Part shown: positions 36,101 to 44,306 of the stretch, piece by piece
How positions within the stretch are numbered: the first letter of the stretch is position 1
How the letters are laid out: each line of letters begins with the position of its first letter
DNA from: Methylomonas paludis
Lineage (GTDB): Bacteria > Pseudomonadota > Gammaproteobacteria > Methylococcales > Methylomonadaceae
Assembly (NCBI RefSeq): GCF_018734325.1
Contig: NZ_CP073754.1
Span: 1,612,001-1,676,000, forward strand
DNA: 64,000 bases
Reading direction: 5' to 3'
Translations under genes and position numbers: made by a program
Notes under the pieces: generated by a model
Seen by the model: the letters and a program-made list of their open reading frames with translations, nothing else
Databases searched by the model: none
What the model was told of the DNA's origin: nothing

Positions 36101-36610
36101 ATGATTACAAAATACTTTCGGTCTAACCGTTTAGGGTTTACCCTGGGTTTAATATTGGCCAGTACTTCGGCCTTGGCCATTGAAGTGGGCGCAACCCCAC
36201 CGCAATGTAATTTAAAACAATTATCGGACGGTAAAGCCTTGCAACTGGCTGTACCCGGCAAAGTGGTCTATGTGGATTTCTGGGCTTCCTGGTGTGGGCC
36301 TTGTGCGCAATCCATGCCGTTTCTTAACGAGATAAGTACCCAATATCAGTCAGAAGGGCTGGAAGTGATCGGCGTTAATCTGGACGAAAATCGCCAGGAC
36401 GCGCTGGCATTTTTAGAAAAACATCCGGTCAATATTACCCTGGCTCAAAATGAAGACGGCCAATGTCCCAGCTTATTTGGGGTGCAAGCCATGCCTTCTT
36501 CCTACATTATCGACCGGCAGGGCAAAGTCCGGCATATATTGCTGGGTTTTCACAGCTCGGAAAGCGCGGATGTGCGCCAGAAAGTTCAGCAATTACTCAG
36601 CGAAAAATAA
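36101..36610 (+). CDS. TlpA/thioredoxin-like secreted protein
   Basis: 169 residues. N-terminal signal (about 1-27), then a thioredoxin fold with WASWCGPC (about 62-69; Cys66, Cys69) and the cis-Pro region AMPSSYIIDRQGKVRH. A periplasmic disulfide reductase or oxidase. Operon with DUF4266 and DUF3570 genes, which both encode Cys-containing or metal-linked envelope proteins, so it may keep the Cys of the DUF4266 protein reduced (inference). Confidence 0.88.
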   Translation: MITKYFRSNRLGFTLGLILASTSALAIEVGATPPQCNLKQLSDGKALQLAVPGKVVYVDFWASWCGPCAQSMPFLNEISTQYQSEGLEVIGVNLDENRQDALAFLEKHPVNITLAQNEDGQCPSLFGVQAMPSSYIIDRQGKVRHILLGFHSSESADVRQKVQQLLSEK

Positions 36611-36625
36611 CATCAGGAGTCAAGG

Positions 36626-36862
36626 ATGCTCATTTCTAACGGTTTCAGTTTCAGCCGCGTTGGTTTGCTGATACTGATTGTGCTAACTCAGCAGGCCTGT
36701 GCCGGCAAAGTCATGCCCTGGGAACGCGGCGCCCTGGCCAAACCGCAAATGGCCCTGGAACCCAATACCCTGGATGCAGCCATCATGCATCATACCTATA
36801 GCTCTAAAGAAGCTGCCACTGGCGGCTACGGCATAGGGGGCGGTGGTTGTGGCTGCAATTGA
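36626..36862 (+). CDS. DUF4266 small lipoprotein with GGGGCGCN tail
   Basis: 78 residues. Signal peptide with a lipobox (LTQQAC, Cys 25), then the family core VMPWERGALAKPQMALEPN and a C-terminus YGIGGGGCGCN. Two closely spaced Cys in a Gly-rich tail are conserved in the DUF4266 family and could bind a metal or cofactor. The 3' end overlaps the DUF3570 gene by 20 bp. Confidence 0.88.
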   Translation: MLISNGFSFSRVGLLILIVLTQQACAGKVMPWERGALAKPQMALEPNTLDAAIMHHTYSSKEAATGGYGIGGGGCGCN

Positions 36863-38081
36863 TACGTCTAAAAACAGCCGGATACTGACGGCTTTAACCA
36901 GTACCGCACTGGCTTTGCCGGGTCTGGTACCCAGTGCCCAAGCCGATACTGCACCTCTGAACTATAGTCTGGATACCAATTTCAGCCGTTATGCGGAAAG
37001 TGGGGGCCGGATGAAAATTGATGTTTATCAGGCCGCAGCCACCCTTCCCATCAATGACAAGCTCAGTTTCAGGCTGAATGGTGTTAAAGATGTGATTACC
37101 GGCGCATCACCGGTAGGCCCGGCCTTACCCGGCGCTCCCAGTTGTAAAGGTCCCACCCATGCCGGATTGACTCAGTGTATGTCCGGTGCCTCGATCAGTG
37201 ATGTGCGCGATGCCATTGACCTAAATGCCAGTTATTACTATACAGAAGCCGGCACATTGGATGTGGATGTGGGTCGCTCCAGCGAAAATGATTATGAATC
37301 CAACTTCTTCAATCTTAACAATCGCTGGGAATTCAATAATAAAATGACCACCTTGTCCACCGGTTATGGCTATGCCTCGGATCAGGTATGGGAAATCAAG
37401 GATATCAACGGTGTTAAAGTCAGAACCTCCGGGAATGGTGGGGACAAACAAACCAATCAAAGCATGATAGGCCTGACCCAGATTCTGGATAAAAACTCGC
37501 TAGTGCAGACCAATCTTACTTATTCGTTTAGTGATGGTTATTTATCCGATCCCTATAAATATGCTTACGCGCCCTGGGCGTTGTTCTCGACACCTTATTC
37601 AAGATGGAAGCACGATGCCAGGCCGGGCTTTCATAACCAGATCGGCTGGCTGGCTCGCTATGTACGCAATTTTGAAGCCTTGAATTCTGCGGCTTTACAC
37701 GCCGATTACCGGTTTTATTCCGACACCTGGGGCATAGAATCGCACACTTTCGAATTGTCCTGGCTGCAACCCATAGTCGACGGCTGGCTGCTGACACCGC
37801 GCGCCCGTTATTATACCCAGAGTTCGGCGTTTTTTTATAACACCGTATTCATGGCCCCCACCAGCGATGGTTTTTACTCTTCCGATTATCGTCTAGCCGG
37901 TTTTGGCGCCATCGGTGGCGGCGTACAGCTCAGCAAGGAGTTTTTTAACCGCCTGAAACTGTCTGCCGGGATTGATTTTTATCAGCGTCAGCAGGGCTAT
38001 GGTTTTTCTGGGGGGATAGGCAGCAGTATTGATAACTATACTTTTTCGATGTTTTCGGCGAGTTTTAATTTGAAGTTTTAG
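36843..38081 (+). CDS. DUF3570 outer-membrane-type protein
   Basis: 412 residues. GTG start at 36843, inside the DUF4266 gene (an in-frame GTG follows at 36849); the signal region ends about PSAQA (residue 33). Many beta strands with aromatic girdles and a terminal Phe (FSASFNLKF) indicate a barrel. DUF3570 always accompanies DUF4266 in the clusters I know of; ApbE, a usual further partner, is absent here. Role unknown; possibly assembly or export of a redox lipoprotein. Confidence 0.85.
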   Translation: MVVAAIDTSKNSRILTALTSTALALPGLVPSAQADTAPLNYSLDTNFSRYAESGGRMKIDVYQAAATLPINDKLSFRLNGVKDVITGASPVGPALPGAPSCKGPTHAGLTQCMSGASISDVRDAIDLNASYYYTEAGTLDVDVGRSSENDYESNFFNLNNRWEFNNKMTTLSTGYGYASDQVWEIKDINGVKVRTSGNGGDKQTNQSMIGLTQILDKNSLVQTNLTYSFSDGYLSDPYKYAYAPWALFSTPYSRWKHDARPGFHNQIGWLARYVRNFEALNSAALHADYRFYSDTWGIESHTFELSWLQPIVDGWLLTPRARYYTQSSAFFYNTVFMAPTSDGFYSSDYRLAGFGAIGGGVQLSKEFFNRLKLSAGIDFYQRQQGYGFSGGIGSSIDNYTFSMFSASFNLKF

Positions 38082-38098
38082 AGCAGAAAATAAGGTAG

Positions 38099-38126
38099 CC
38101 TGGATGCAGCGTTAGCGGAATCCAGG
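38099..38126. repeat. REP-like hairpin
   Basis: CCTGGAT / ATCCAGG stem around GCAGCGTTAGCGGA, 17 bp after the DUF3570 stop. Same design as the CCTCGAT / ATCGAGG hairpin inside the 166-bp units. May act at the 3' end of the operon transcript. Confidence 0.6.
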
Positions 38127-38247
38127 ATGAGGGGTATTATTAGTTTGTGTTGAAGTTATTTGCTGCGATAACCTCGATCCCACTTTGCTGCAGCTAGGCT
38201 ACATTGGGTTTGGCGCGGAGCCTATACTACGCGCTAGGTATGTTCGC

Positions 38248-38326
38248 CTTGGCGTCATCAAAAGCTCAGTGGGTTGACGCGCGGTGAGGTGTTAAATATT
38301 AGTTACGCGTTTAACCCGCCCTACGG
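38248..38326 (+). repeat. Dispersed repeat GTGGGTTGACGCGCG, copy 1
   Basis: CTTGGCGTCATC, then GTGGGTTGACGCGCG and, after a variable middle, ACGCGTTTAACCCGCCCTAC as an inverted partner. A second copy lies at 43802-43892. Short palindromic family, not coding. Confidence 0.7.
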
Positions 38327-38356
38327 TTCTAAATCACTTTATTTTCGATCAGAAAA

Positions 38357-40399
38357 TCACACCTGTTTTTTTATAATCACATCAGTATGGGTTTGGCTAA
38401 ATATATCGACGCCGGCTTGGCGTAAGCTTTCAAGCCAGCATTCGGCCTCCATTGTGCCTATTCCGTGATGATGTAATGCCGCTTCTTTCAATAGCTGAAA
38501 TTCATTTGGTAGTGTTGTGGGAAAAATGCCAGGATCATCGGTATTAACACAAACCGGCATTGCCCCTTGTCTTAAATTAAAACGATTGAATTTGCCACCC
38601 GGTTTTAACCAGGTATCATGCGGTGGATACCAGCGAAAAATCGGATGTAGATGATAATCTTCGATACGGCTGATAAAAACATTGCTGGATGGGTTGGCCT
38701 CTATGATTAAGCCTTTTTGAGCATAACGTACTAATAAATAATCCTGTAATGCTTCCATGAAATCCAGCTCAACAGGTGCCAACCAGTCGTTTAAGGGATG
38801 ACAGGCAGTGGGTAATTGTTCGCCTTTTTTTATCAGAACGATTGAAGTTTGGTTTGGCTGAAGCAATTCTTGCGCCGGGCCGAAACGGTCTAAACCCTGA
38901 TAACTGGCGTTAAGCTTATATGCAGTGGAATCGGGTTGGGCATAAGCTTTATCAACATCGGGAAGCCAATGTTTCAGTTCGCTGGGTATGGTTTCGGTTG
39001 CTAGGTATTGGCGCCATTTAACAGGGCAGTTGCGGCGCAGCAGCCAGGCTTGATATAAATCCTCGGGTGTTAACTGATCGGCATAATCAGGATAAACCAG
39101 AGGTGCATAAATGTTGATTCTGGCAACCAATCTTAGCGCCACTACTTCCGCATTGGCCCAAAGTCCGGACAAAATCTGCGCCTGATGCCATGCCCAAACC
39201 AAATTATCCAGATGCTCGGCAACGGTTACAAACACCTCACCGCATTTGAACCACTGTTCAGGTAAGATGCCCAGTGCCAAGCCATGTCCAATACGGTCAT
39301 ATTGGCCCATTTCGCAAAATTGCACGGTTTCATCCAAATGCCGTAATCCACCCAACAAATGATTAAAATCTTCACCGGCATGGATGCTTAAATGTAAACG
39401 CTGGTGTGGGGGGTGATTAAAGCCTAAACTACGCAGTGGTTCGCGTCTAAGCCAACGAATGGCGGGTGCAAAAACTTCGGTAGGTGTGGCCAGCTCATCA
39501 CCTGCCACATCGAGGCCTCTAATAAGTTGGGTTAAATCTAAAACCGTGGTTTTATCTTCACCGATTAGACTATGCGCAGCTGTCGCACTGTTTAAAAACT
39601 GATCGATTTTTTGGGCTGCGCCAAGCGCCTTTATGCGTCTGGCCGTATGGGGTATCTGACTGGGTATGCGGATAAAATGAATGCAGGTGTGGGTGCGGGC
39701 TAAAAATTTGTTCAATTCAGTATTATTGATGTTAAGTTTACCCTTGCCAAGTTGTGTGCAAGAGGTGTTGATAAATCTTAATGCTGCTGATTTATCGGCA
39801 ATCCATTCGGTAATTTTCAACTCCGCCCACTGGTTTTCTTCCCCCAATAATTGATGCAAACTATCCTGATCGCGATGCTGTTCAGAAGCAATTTTACGCA
39901 CTGGGTTATCAAAATAACGGACAAACCGTTTTAAACCGACACCATCATGTATCATGTCCCGCCGAAACAATTGCGCCAAATGCAGGAAGGCTAAGATACA
40001 GGCTTTCTGGTTAGGATTTGCGTGAGGCTGACGATACATTAAAAACAATGCTGTGAGCCAGTACAACCAGCCTAATTGAAACTTGCCCTGGTGATAATTA
40101 TTTAAGGCGCTATATGCCAATTGCTGGGCTGTATGATCTGCCGCAGGCATATTTAAGTTTAACCAGGCACCCGGTTTTATCACTGGTCGGCCCACATGGC
40201 CCAAGCGCCATGCTAAATCCAGGCTGGCTATATGGGTTTGCCAATCAAACTCCTCTGGCACAACACTATTTAACAGGATGCGGAATAAGGTTTGATAAGT
40301 GGTTTGCCATTGGTTGTGCTGTTTTAAAACAGCATGGTCGTAATCTGCCGAAGGCAAGGTTTGGGTTTTTTCTGGCGGTTTACAACTGTTAAAAACCAA
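38357..40399 (-). CDS. RdrB-like adenosine deaminase (RADAR), 5' end lost at an IS
   Basis: 680 residues; the frame begins at a TTG directly at the IS1380 edge, so the true start is uncertain. C-terminal catalytic motifs of the adenosine deaminase superfamily are all visible: SIHAGEDFNHLL (His and Glu of HAGE), DRIGHGLALG, IEANPSSN and NTDDPGIF (metal/catalytic Asp). A ~200-residue insert lies between DRIGHG and IEANPSSN, and DVAGDELATPTEVFAPAIRW precedes HAGE; these features match the divergent deaminase RdrB of the RADAR phage-defence system. The N-terminal HxH metal motif is missing, suggesting about 100-200 residues were lost. No rdrA ATPase gene is present. Removing the IS alone leaves an in-frame ATG-GAA before the TTG, so a shortened start cannot be excluded. 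Confidence 0.65.
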   Translation of the reverse strand: MVFNSCKPPEKTQTLPSADYDHAVLKQHNQWQTTYQTLFRILLNSVVPEEFDWQTHIASLDLAWRLGHVGRPVIKPGAWLNLNMPAADHTAQQLAYSALNNYHQGKFQLGWLYWLTALFLMYRQPHANPNQKACILAFLHLAQLFRRDMIHDGVGLKRFVRYFDNPVRKIASEQHRDQDSLHQLLGEENQWAELKITEWIADKSAALRFINTSCTQLGKGKLNINNTELNKFLARTHTCIHFIRIPSQIPHTARRIKALGAAQKIDQFLNSATAAHSLIGEDKTTVLDLTQLIRGLDVAGDELATPTEVFAPAIRWLRREPLRSLGFNHPPHQRLHLSIHAGEDFNHLLGGLRHLDETVQFCEMGQYDRIGHGLALGILPEQWFKCGEVFVTVAEHLDNLVWAWHQAQILSGLWANAEVVALRLVARINIYAPLVYPDYADQLTPEDLYQAWLLRRNCPVKWRQYLATETIPSELKHWLPDVDKAYAQPDSTAYKLNASYQGLDRFGPAQELLQPNQTSIVLIKKGEQLPTACHPLNDWLAPVELDFMEALQDYLLVRYAQKGLIIEANPSSNVFISRIEDYHLHPIFRWYPPHDTWLKPGGKFNRFNLRQGAMPVCVNTDDPGIFPTTLPNEFQLLKEAALHHHGIGTMEAECWLESLRQAGVDIFSQTHTDVIIKKQV

Positions 40400-42092
40400 C
40401 CTGAATCCGTGTTCCTTTCGGTTTAAGTGAGGGCAGTCGCGTTTCAGACGCGTTTTTTAAAAAAATCTACCACCAATCGAAATTTAACTGCCGTTCATCA
40501 AGCCCTCAGTCGCAAAAATCAATCGTTTCCATGGTATTGCCGGCATCGCCAGATGAAAAACCTGACGCCAAGACAAGCAATCTTCTTCTCTACCCGGAGA
40601 ATCAGCTCGTAACCAGCATCTCAGCTTTCGCGCCGCTTATCCTGATGCAAAGCCAGGCTGCACCACCAATCGCTCTTGTAAATAAGCGAATACTTTTGCC
40701 ACGGGTGAGGCGCACCCTAAGTCCAGCCACCATTGCCGGGCTTTGTGGATCACCTGGGCTGCTCGATACATGACTTCTTGCAGCACCGTTCGTAACCGCC
40801 GTCGTTTTGCCGGATGACGTATTGGCGCCAAGTCGCCAGTCAAGCCCAGTTGACCAATCAGTCGCAAGCAATTATAGGCAAACATACCCATTCTCAATAG
40901 ACAGTCGTTGGTCTCAAACTTTCCAGATGGTAAGCGTTCCATATCCAGGTCAGTTTTGAATTCCGAATGAAATTGTTCATGGGTGCCGTGGTCGCGGTAG
41001 CGTTCAATGACGGTTTCTTCGGGTTCCTCCAGACTCGTCCACCAGCCTTCCAGTTGAATGTCCGGCAGTAATAGCATCTGGCCGTGCTTATTGCTCGTGC
41101 GTTCAATGATCCGCACGACCAGTCTGAAGGGGCGAGTCTGTTTTTTCCAAGCACGTTCCACCGTCAGTGTCATTAACGCTTCCCGTTTACCGGGGCGTTT
41201 TTCAACAAAGGCGCCGGCCGCTTCCGCTTTTTCTAACCAGGATGTCTTATCTTGCCGTCTTGGATTCCACTTGATCAAGTATTCAAAGCGCCTGTTCATG
41301 GCTGCCCAGCGTTCTTTCTCAGCCGCAACCGTAAATAACAGTTTGGCGCTATCAAACCCTGAGTCTTTGCGTAATAACAACGGCAAACCCGGTGCAACCA
41401 AGCGCTCAACTCGAGGAAACAGCCTTTCTAGAAAATAATCAATCTCCAGCGATGAATGCCAGCGGCCTGGACGCAGTTCCAATCCTATACACCAGCCTTC
41501 ATTGCCCAAATAAGCCGCGACAGGCGTATAGCCATCCACTCCCTGATAGGTTCGACTCACCTCTTCCTTCTTGGTACCGCTCTGATCCATGACGAAGGTG
41601 TCCATGTCCAGACAGACGTAGCCTTTATGCGGCGTAATTGGGGCTTCTGTTCGTTCGATGAGTCGTATCGATAGATCATCCACCGGCTCCAGCAGGCTGC
41701 CGCTGACACGATCAAGACGTTGCCGCAGCCACACGCTGCCGGGAACCTTACGTACATCCAATGCCTTCTTGAAAAAACGATCTTCACGAAACGGCTCAAC
41801 AGCCTCGAAGTCGCTTTTGCCTATACTTAAAAGGCCAACAGTGGTTTTGACTAAATCCGAGGTTTTGATACCCTGTGAAACAGGTATTCTACCGTCCACC
41901 ATCACTTCGACATTGACCGCTTCCAGGCACTGGCCGATCAAGGATAGTCCGGCATAGGAGGTAAGTTCCTTTTTGGATTCTTTAAGCTTAAAACGTGCCA
42001 TAATCAAAACGGGTGACTATAGAAAAACTATATTATACCTTTTTTATCATTGACTTATGACTATTTATAAAAAAAACGAACACGGATTCAGG
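40400..42092 (-). mobile_element. IS1380-family insertion sequence, copy 1 (no target duplication)
   Basis: 1693 bp bounded by CCTGAATCCGTGTTC and its inverse at 42078-42092. The left flank (AAAAACCAA) and right flank (TTCCATGC) share no direct repeat, unlike copy 2. The flanks are therefore probably not the original insertion site: an adjacent deletion or recombination is likely, and would explain the truncated RdrB-like gene. Identical in transposase sequence to the copy at 58279. Confidence 0.88.
40637..42001 (-). CDS. IS1380-family transposase (copy 1)
   Basis: 454 residues from the ATG at 42001 (an upstream start at 42007 adds two residues). DDE residues: Asp in YVCLDMDTFVMDQSG (about 128), Asp in LLLRKDSGFDS (about 210) and Glu in HEQFHSEFKTDLDMERLP (about 345). 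GYTPVAAYLGNEGW and ELRPGRWHSS are IS1380-type phrases. Protein identical to copy 2. Confidence 0.93.
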   Translation of the reverse strand: MARFKLKESKKELTSYAGLSLIGQCLEAVNVEVMVDGRIPVSQGIKTSDLVKTTVGLLSIGKSDFEAVEPFREDRFFKKALDVRKVPGSVWLRQRLDRVSGSLLEPVDDLSIRLIERTEAPITPHKGYVCLDMDTFVMDQSGTKKEEVSRTYQGVDGYTPVAAYLGNEGWCIGLELRPGRWHSSLEIDYFLERLFPRVERLVAPGLPLLLRKDSGFDSAKLLFTVAAEKERWAAMNRRFEYLIKWNPRRQDKTSWLEKAEAAGAFVEKRPGKREALMTLTVERAWKKQTRPFRLVVRIIERTSNKHGQMLLLPDIQLEGWWTSLEEPEETVIERYRDHGTHEQFHSEFKTDLDMERLPSGKFETNDCLLRMGMFAYNCLRLIGQLGLTGDLAPIRHPAKRRRLRTVLQEVMYRAAQVIHKARQWWLDLGCASPVAKVFAYLQERLVVQPGFASG

Positions 42093-42386
42093 TTCCATGC
42101 ATTAACCCAAAGTCAAGTTGTTACTCATTAATTCAGTTGATTGGATTAAGCATGGCGATAAGGGCACTTAGCTGGAAAAGCAGTCTGTGAAATCGGATAA
42201 ATTCTTTAACGCTTAAATTGAATCGGTTGAAAGTGGTTGGCAGGTTTATTTAATCAGGCAGTAATTAAATTTGAAATCGGGGGGATTGAATCTGGCGATG
42301 AATGGTTGGCTTTGCGCCATAGAGCGGTGCTATTGAGTATTTGTTGTGCGGGTGGTGTCAACTTCGAGCGGTATTGCTGCGGACAA

Positions 42387-42413
42387 CCTCGATTCCGTGT
42401 TGCTGCATCGAGG
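42387..42413. repeat. REP-like hairpin
   Basis: CCTCGAT / ATCGAGG stem with a CCGTGTTGCTGC loop; solitary relative of the hairpin in the 166-bp units. The 370-bp stretch between the IS and 42467 holds nothing else recognisable. Confidence 0.55.
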
Positions 42414-42466
42414 CTACTGCCGGCCACCCTTCGGCGTTAATGATAGAGTCGGGTGACGCGCAGCGG

Positions 42467-42754
42467 ATGAATGAGTTATTCGGTAGTTTTGGCGGGGCGA
42501 TGACAATTGGGATTTTGTGCATCTACGAGGTGTTGGTGCTGTTGTTCGGTTACTTCAGTCAACCGGTGGCGCTGCCCTTATCGCTGGGTGGGGCGTTTTT
42601 GGCCTTGCTATTGACCGGCAGCAGTTTTGCGATGCCCAGCGTGATCAGTCTGTTGATGTTGATGGGGGGTGAGCAAAAACTCTATTCTGTTGGTCGAATA
42701 TACGATTATCGTGCGCCGGGAACGCGGTTTGACTATTGTCCGCAGTATCATTGA
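42467..42754 (+). CDS. Hypothetical small membrane protein (weak)
   Basis: 95 residues from the ATG at 42467; the longer frame to 42341 runs through a hairpin. Two hydrophobic segments (about 12-32, GILCIYEVLVLLFGYF; about 36-65, LGGAFLALLLTGSSF), then a polar tail. No recognised family and no strong ribosome-binding site, so it may be a gene remnant. Confidence 0.35.
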   Translation: MNELFGSFGGAMTIGILCIYEVLVLLFGYFSQPVALPLSLGGAFLALLLTGSSFAMPSVISLLMLMGGEQKLYSVGRIYDYRAPGTRFDYCPQYH

Positions 42755-42950
42755 CATGGTTCGGCGTCCTCAGCATTGGCCCAGCACGAAAAAAGCGTCA
42801 GCGAATTGAAGTAACGGTTTGTTAAGATGGCGTTGAGTTTAGTCGGGGGGTGTTGATGTTCGACCCGGTCAGGGGTGTCATTTTGTTAGTTGGCGTCACC
42901 AAGTGTTACCCAAGGTCGGCGGCTAAACACTGGATATGGCTGGGTATGTG

Positions 42951-42979
42951 TTGACAAAGCCCGTCCAGAATGATATACA
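42951..42979 (+). promoter_or_regulatory. Sigma-70 promoter of the vapBC-type pair
   Basis: TTGACA (42951-42956), 17-bp spacer, TATACA (42974-42979): a near-consensus promoter 35 bp before the antitoxin ATG. Confidence 0.8.
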
Positions 42980-42996
42980 AATATATTTTGTATATC
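42972..42996. promoter_or_regulatory. Perfect palindromic operator over the -10 box
   Basis: GATATACAAA and its exact inverse TTTGTATATC (10-bp arms, 5-bp TATAT centre) cover the -10 element. Its place is that of the autoregulatory operator of toxin-antitoxin systems, presumably bound by the AbrB-like antitoxin alone or with the toxin. Confidence 0.75.
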
Positions 42997-43013
42997 TAAT
43001 AAGGGTGTCTAAT

Positions 43014-43247
43014 ATGCAAGTTGCCAAATGGGGTAATAGCTTAGCAGTTCGTTTACCTGCCGCCGTTGTCGAGGTGCTTCAGCTCAAAGAAGGTGACGAC
43101 ATCGAAATCCATATTGTTGACGAAAGGGTTTTCGAGCTTAAGAAAAAACCGACTCATCTAGAATTATTTGCGAGGCTTCGGAAATATCGAGGCCGGTTGC
43201 CGGAAGGTTTCAAGTTTGATCGCCTCGAAGCGAATGAAGAACGATAA
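43014..43247 (+). CDS. AbrB/MazE-fold (VapB-type) antitoxin
   Basis: 77 residues from the ATG at 43014. SpoVT/AbrB N-terminus (MQVAKWGNSLAVRLPAAVVE, VLQLKEGDDIEIHI) binds DNA; the C-terminal tail (LELFARLRKYRGRLPEGFKF) should wrap the toxin. The gene overlaps the PIN toxin by 14 bp, and the palindrome at 42972-42996 is a likely target. Confidence 0.9.
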   Translation: MQVAKWGNSLAVRLPAAVVEVLQLKEGDDIEIHIVDERVFELKKKPTHLELFARLRKYRGRLPEGFKFDRLEANEER

Positions 43248-43647
43248 GTGTTTTTTTGACACCAATGTTCTGTTGTACATGTTGTCTGGGGATGGAGAAC
43301 AGGCTGACCATGTTGAAGCCATAGTTTCTAGAGATGGAATTATCAGCGTTCAGGTGCTAAATGAGTTTGCCTCAGTCGCCTCACGAAAATTAGGGATGAC
43401 ATATCCAGAAATTCGGGAATATTTAGCGACTATTCGTGCTGTTTGCGATGTTCGACCTGTGACGGTCGAAACCCATCTATTGGGCTTGGATATGGCAGAG
43501 CGGTATGGCTTTTCTTTTTATGATAGCTTGATTGTCAGTTCTGCCCTTCTGTCCGATTGCTTAACCTTGTATTCGGAAGACATGCAACATGGCCAAACAG
43601 TTGAAAGCAGACTCGTGATTGTCAACCCTTTTCTGGTTGAATTGTAA
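43234..43647 (+). CDS. PIN-domain toxin (VapC-type RNase)
   Basis: 137 residues from the ATG at 43234. PIN acidic residues: Asp in CFFDTNVLLYML (about 9), Glu in VLNEFASVASRK (about 43), Asp in FSFYDSLIVSSALL (about 99) and the last in LYSEDMQHG (about 118). A Mg-dependent endoribonuclease, paired with the overlapping antitoxin. All four positions are kept, so it looks functional. Confidence 0.9.
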   Translation: MKNDKCFFDTNVLLYMLSGDGEQADHVEAIVSRDGIISVQVLNEFASVASRKLGMTYPEIREYLATIRAVCDVRPVTVETHLLGLDMAERYGFSFYDSLIVSSALLSDCLTLYSEDMQHGQTVESRLVIVNPFLVEL

Positions 43648-43801
43648 GGTTACTTGTAATCTGGGGGTGACTGGAAAAACCGGATGTAGGCTGTATGGTA
43701 AGGCGGGTTAGTTGTGCAAAACTATTTAAAGCAATGTTACCCGCTATTGCTGTTCGGCTGGGTATTTGCTAACTGATCTGATTTTACTGTGGGATATAAG
43801 T

Positions 43802-43892
43802 CTTGGCGCTATCAATAACTCGGTGGGTTGACGCGCGGGGAGGGCTATGGCTGTGTTAGTTGTTAATGAGCGCGCGTTTAACCCACCCTACA
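43802..43892 (+). repeat. Dispersed repeat GTGGGTTGACGCGCG, copy 2
   Basis: CTTGGCGCTATC, GTGGGTTGACGCGCG and the inverse GCGCGCGTTTAACCCACCC. The stop codon of the neighbouring minus-strand gene lies inside it. Confidence 0.7.
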
Positions 43893-44256
43893 GACCTGTC
43901 AATGCTTTGCCGTAAACTCCGCAGACTGCCCGGTAAAACCAGCTGGGGCGCAGCAATATAATGCCGAAAGCTATCACGGGTGTCACCGGTACCGGGGCAA
44001 TATCCAGGATAAACAGGGTTAACAGGCATAAGAAAAATCGGCGGCGGGCGCTGCGAATTTGTTCTTCGGTATAAGTCAATCCCGGTGCGGCAGCTCCCGG
44101 TAAGTCGGCATACATGGTGCCGATCAGCTTGGCAAACCAGTCTGGCCGTTTCAGGACGATGAACATGCCGATTAGACAGCCGGGTGATATCGGCCCGAAG
44201 CCGATAATCATAAAAACGGAGAATACGGCCAGGGCTTTGATTTGCGCAGAGTTCAT
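43888..44256 (-). CDS. Hypothetical membrane protein downstream of nhaD
   Basis: 122 residues from the ATG at 44256; longer upstream frames enter nhaD. Hydrophobic segments at about 8-35 (ALAVFSVFMIIGFGPI) and about 76-105 (FLCLLTLFILDIAPVP), with a third short one near 95-112. No known family. It lies 50 bp after nhaD on the same strand and may be cotranscribed; an ion-transport helper is possible but unproven. Confidence 0.6.
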   Translation of the reverse strand: MNSAQIKALAVFSVFMIIGFGPISPGCLIGMFIVLKRPDWFAKLIGTMYADLPGAAAPGLTYTEEQIRSARRRFFLCLLTLFILDIAPVPVTPVIAFGIILLRPSWFYRAVCGVYGKALTGL

Positions 44257-44306
44257 TAATATGCTGATTGGGTTGAGACGATAATTGATATTCGGTAGGT
44301 TGAGCC

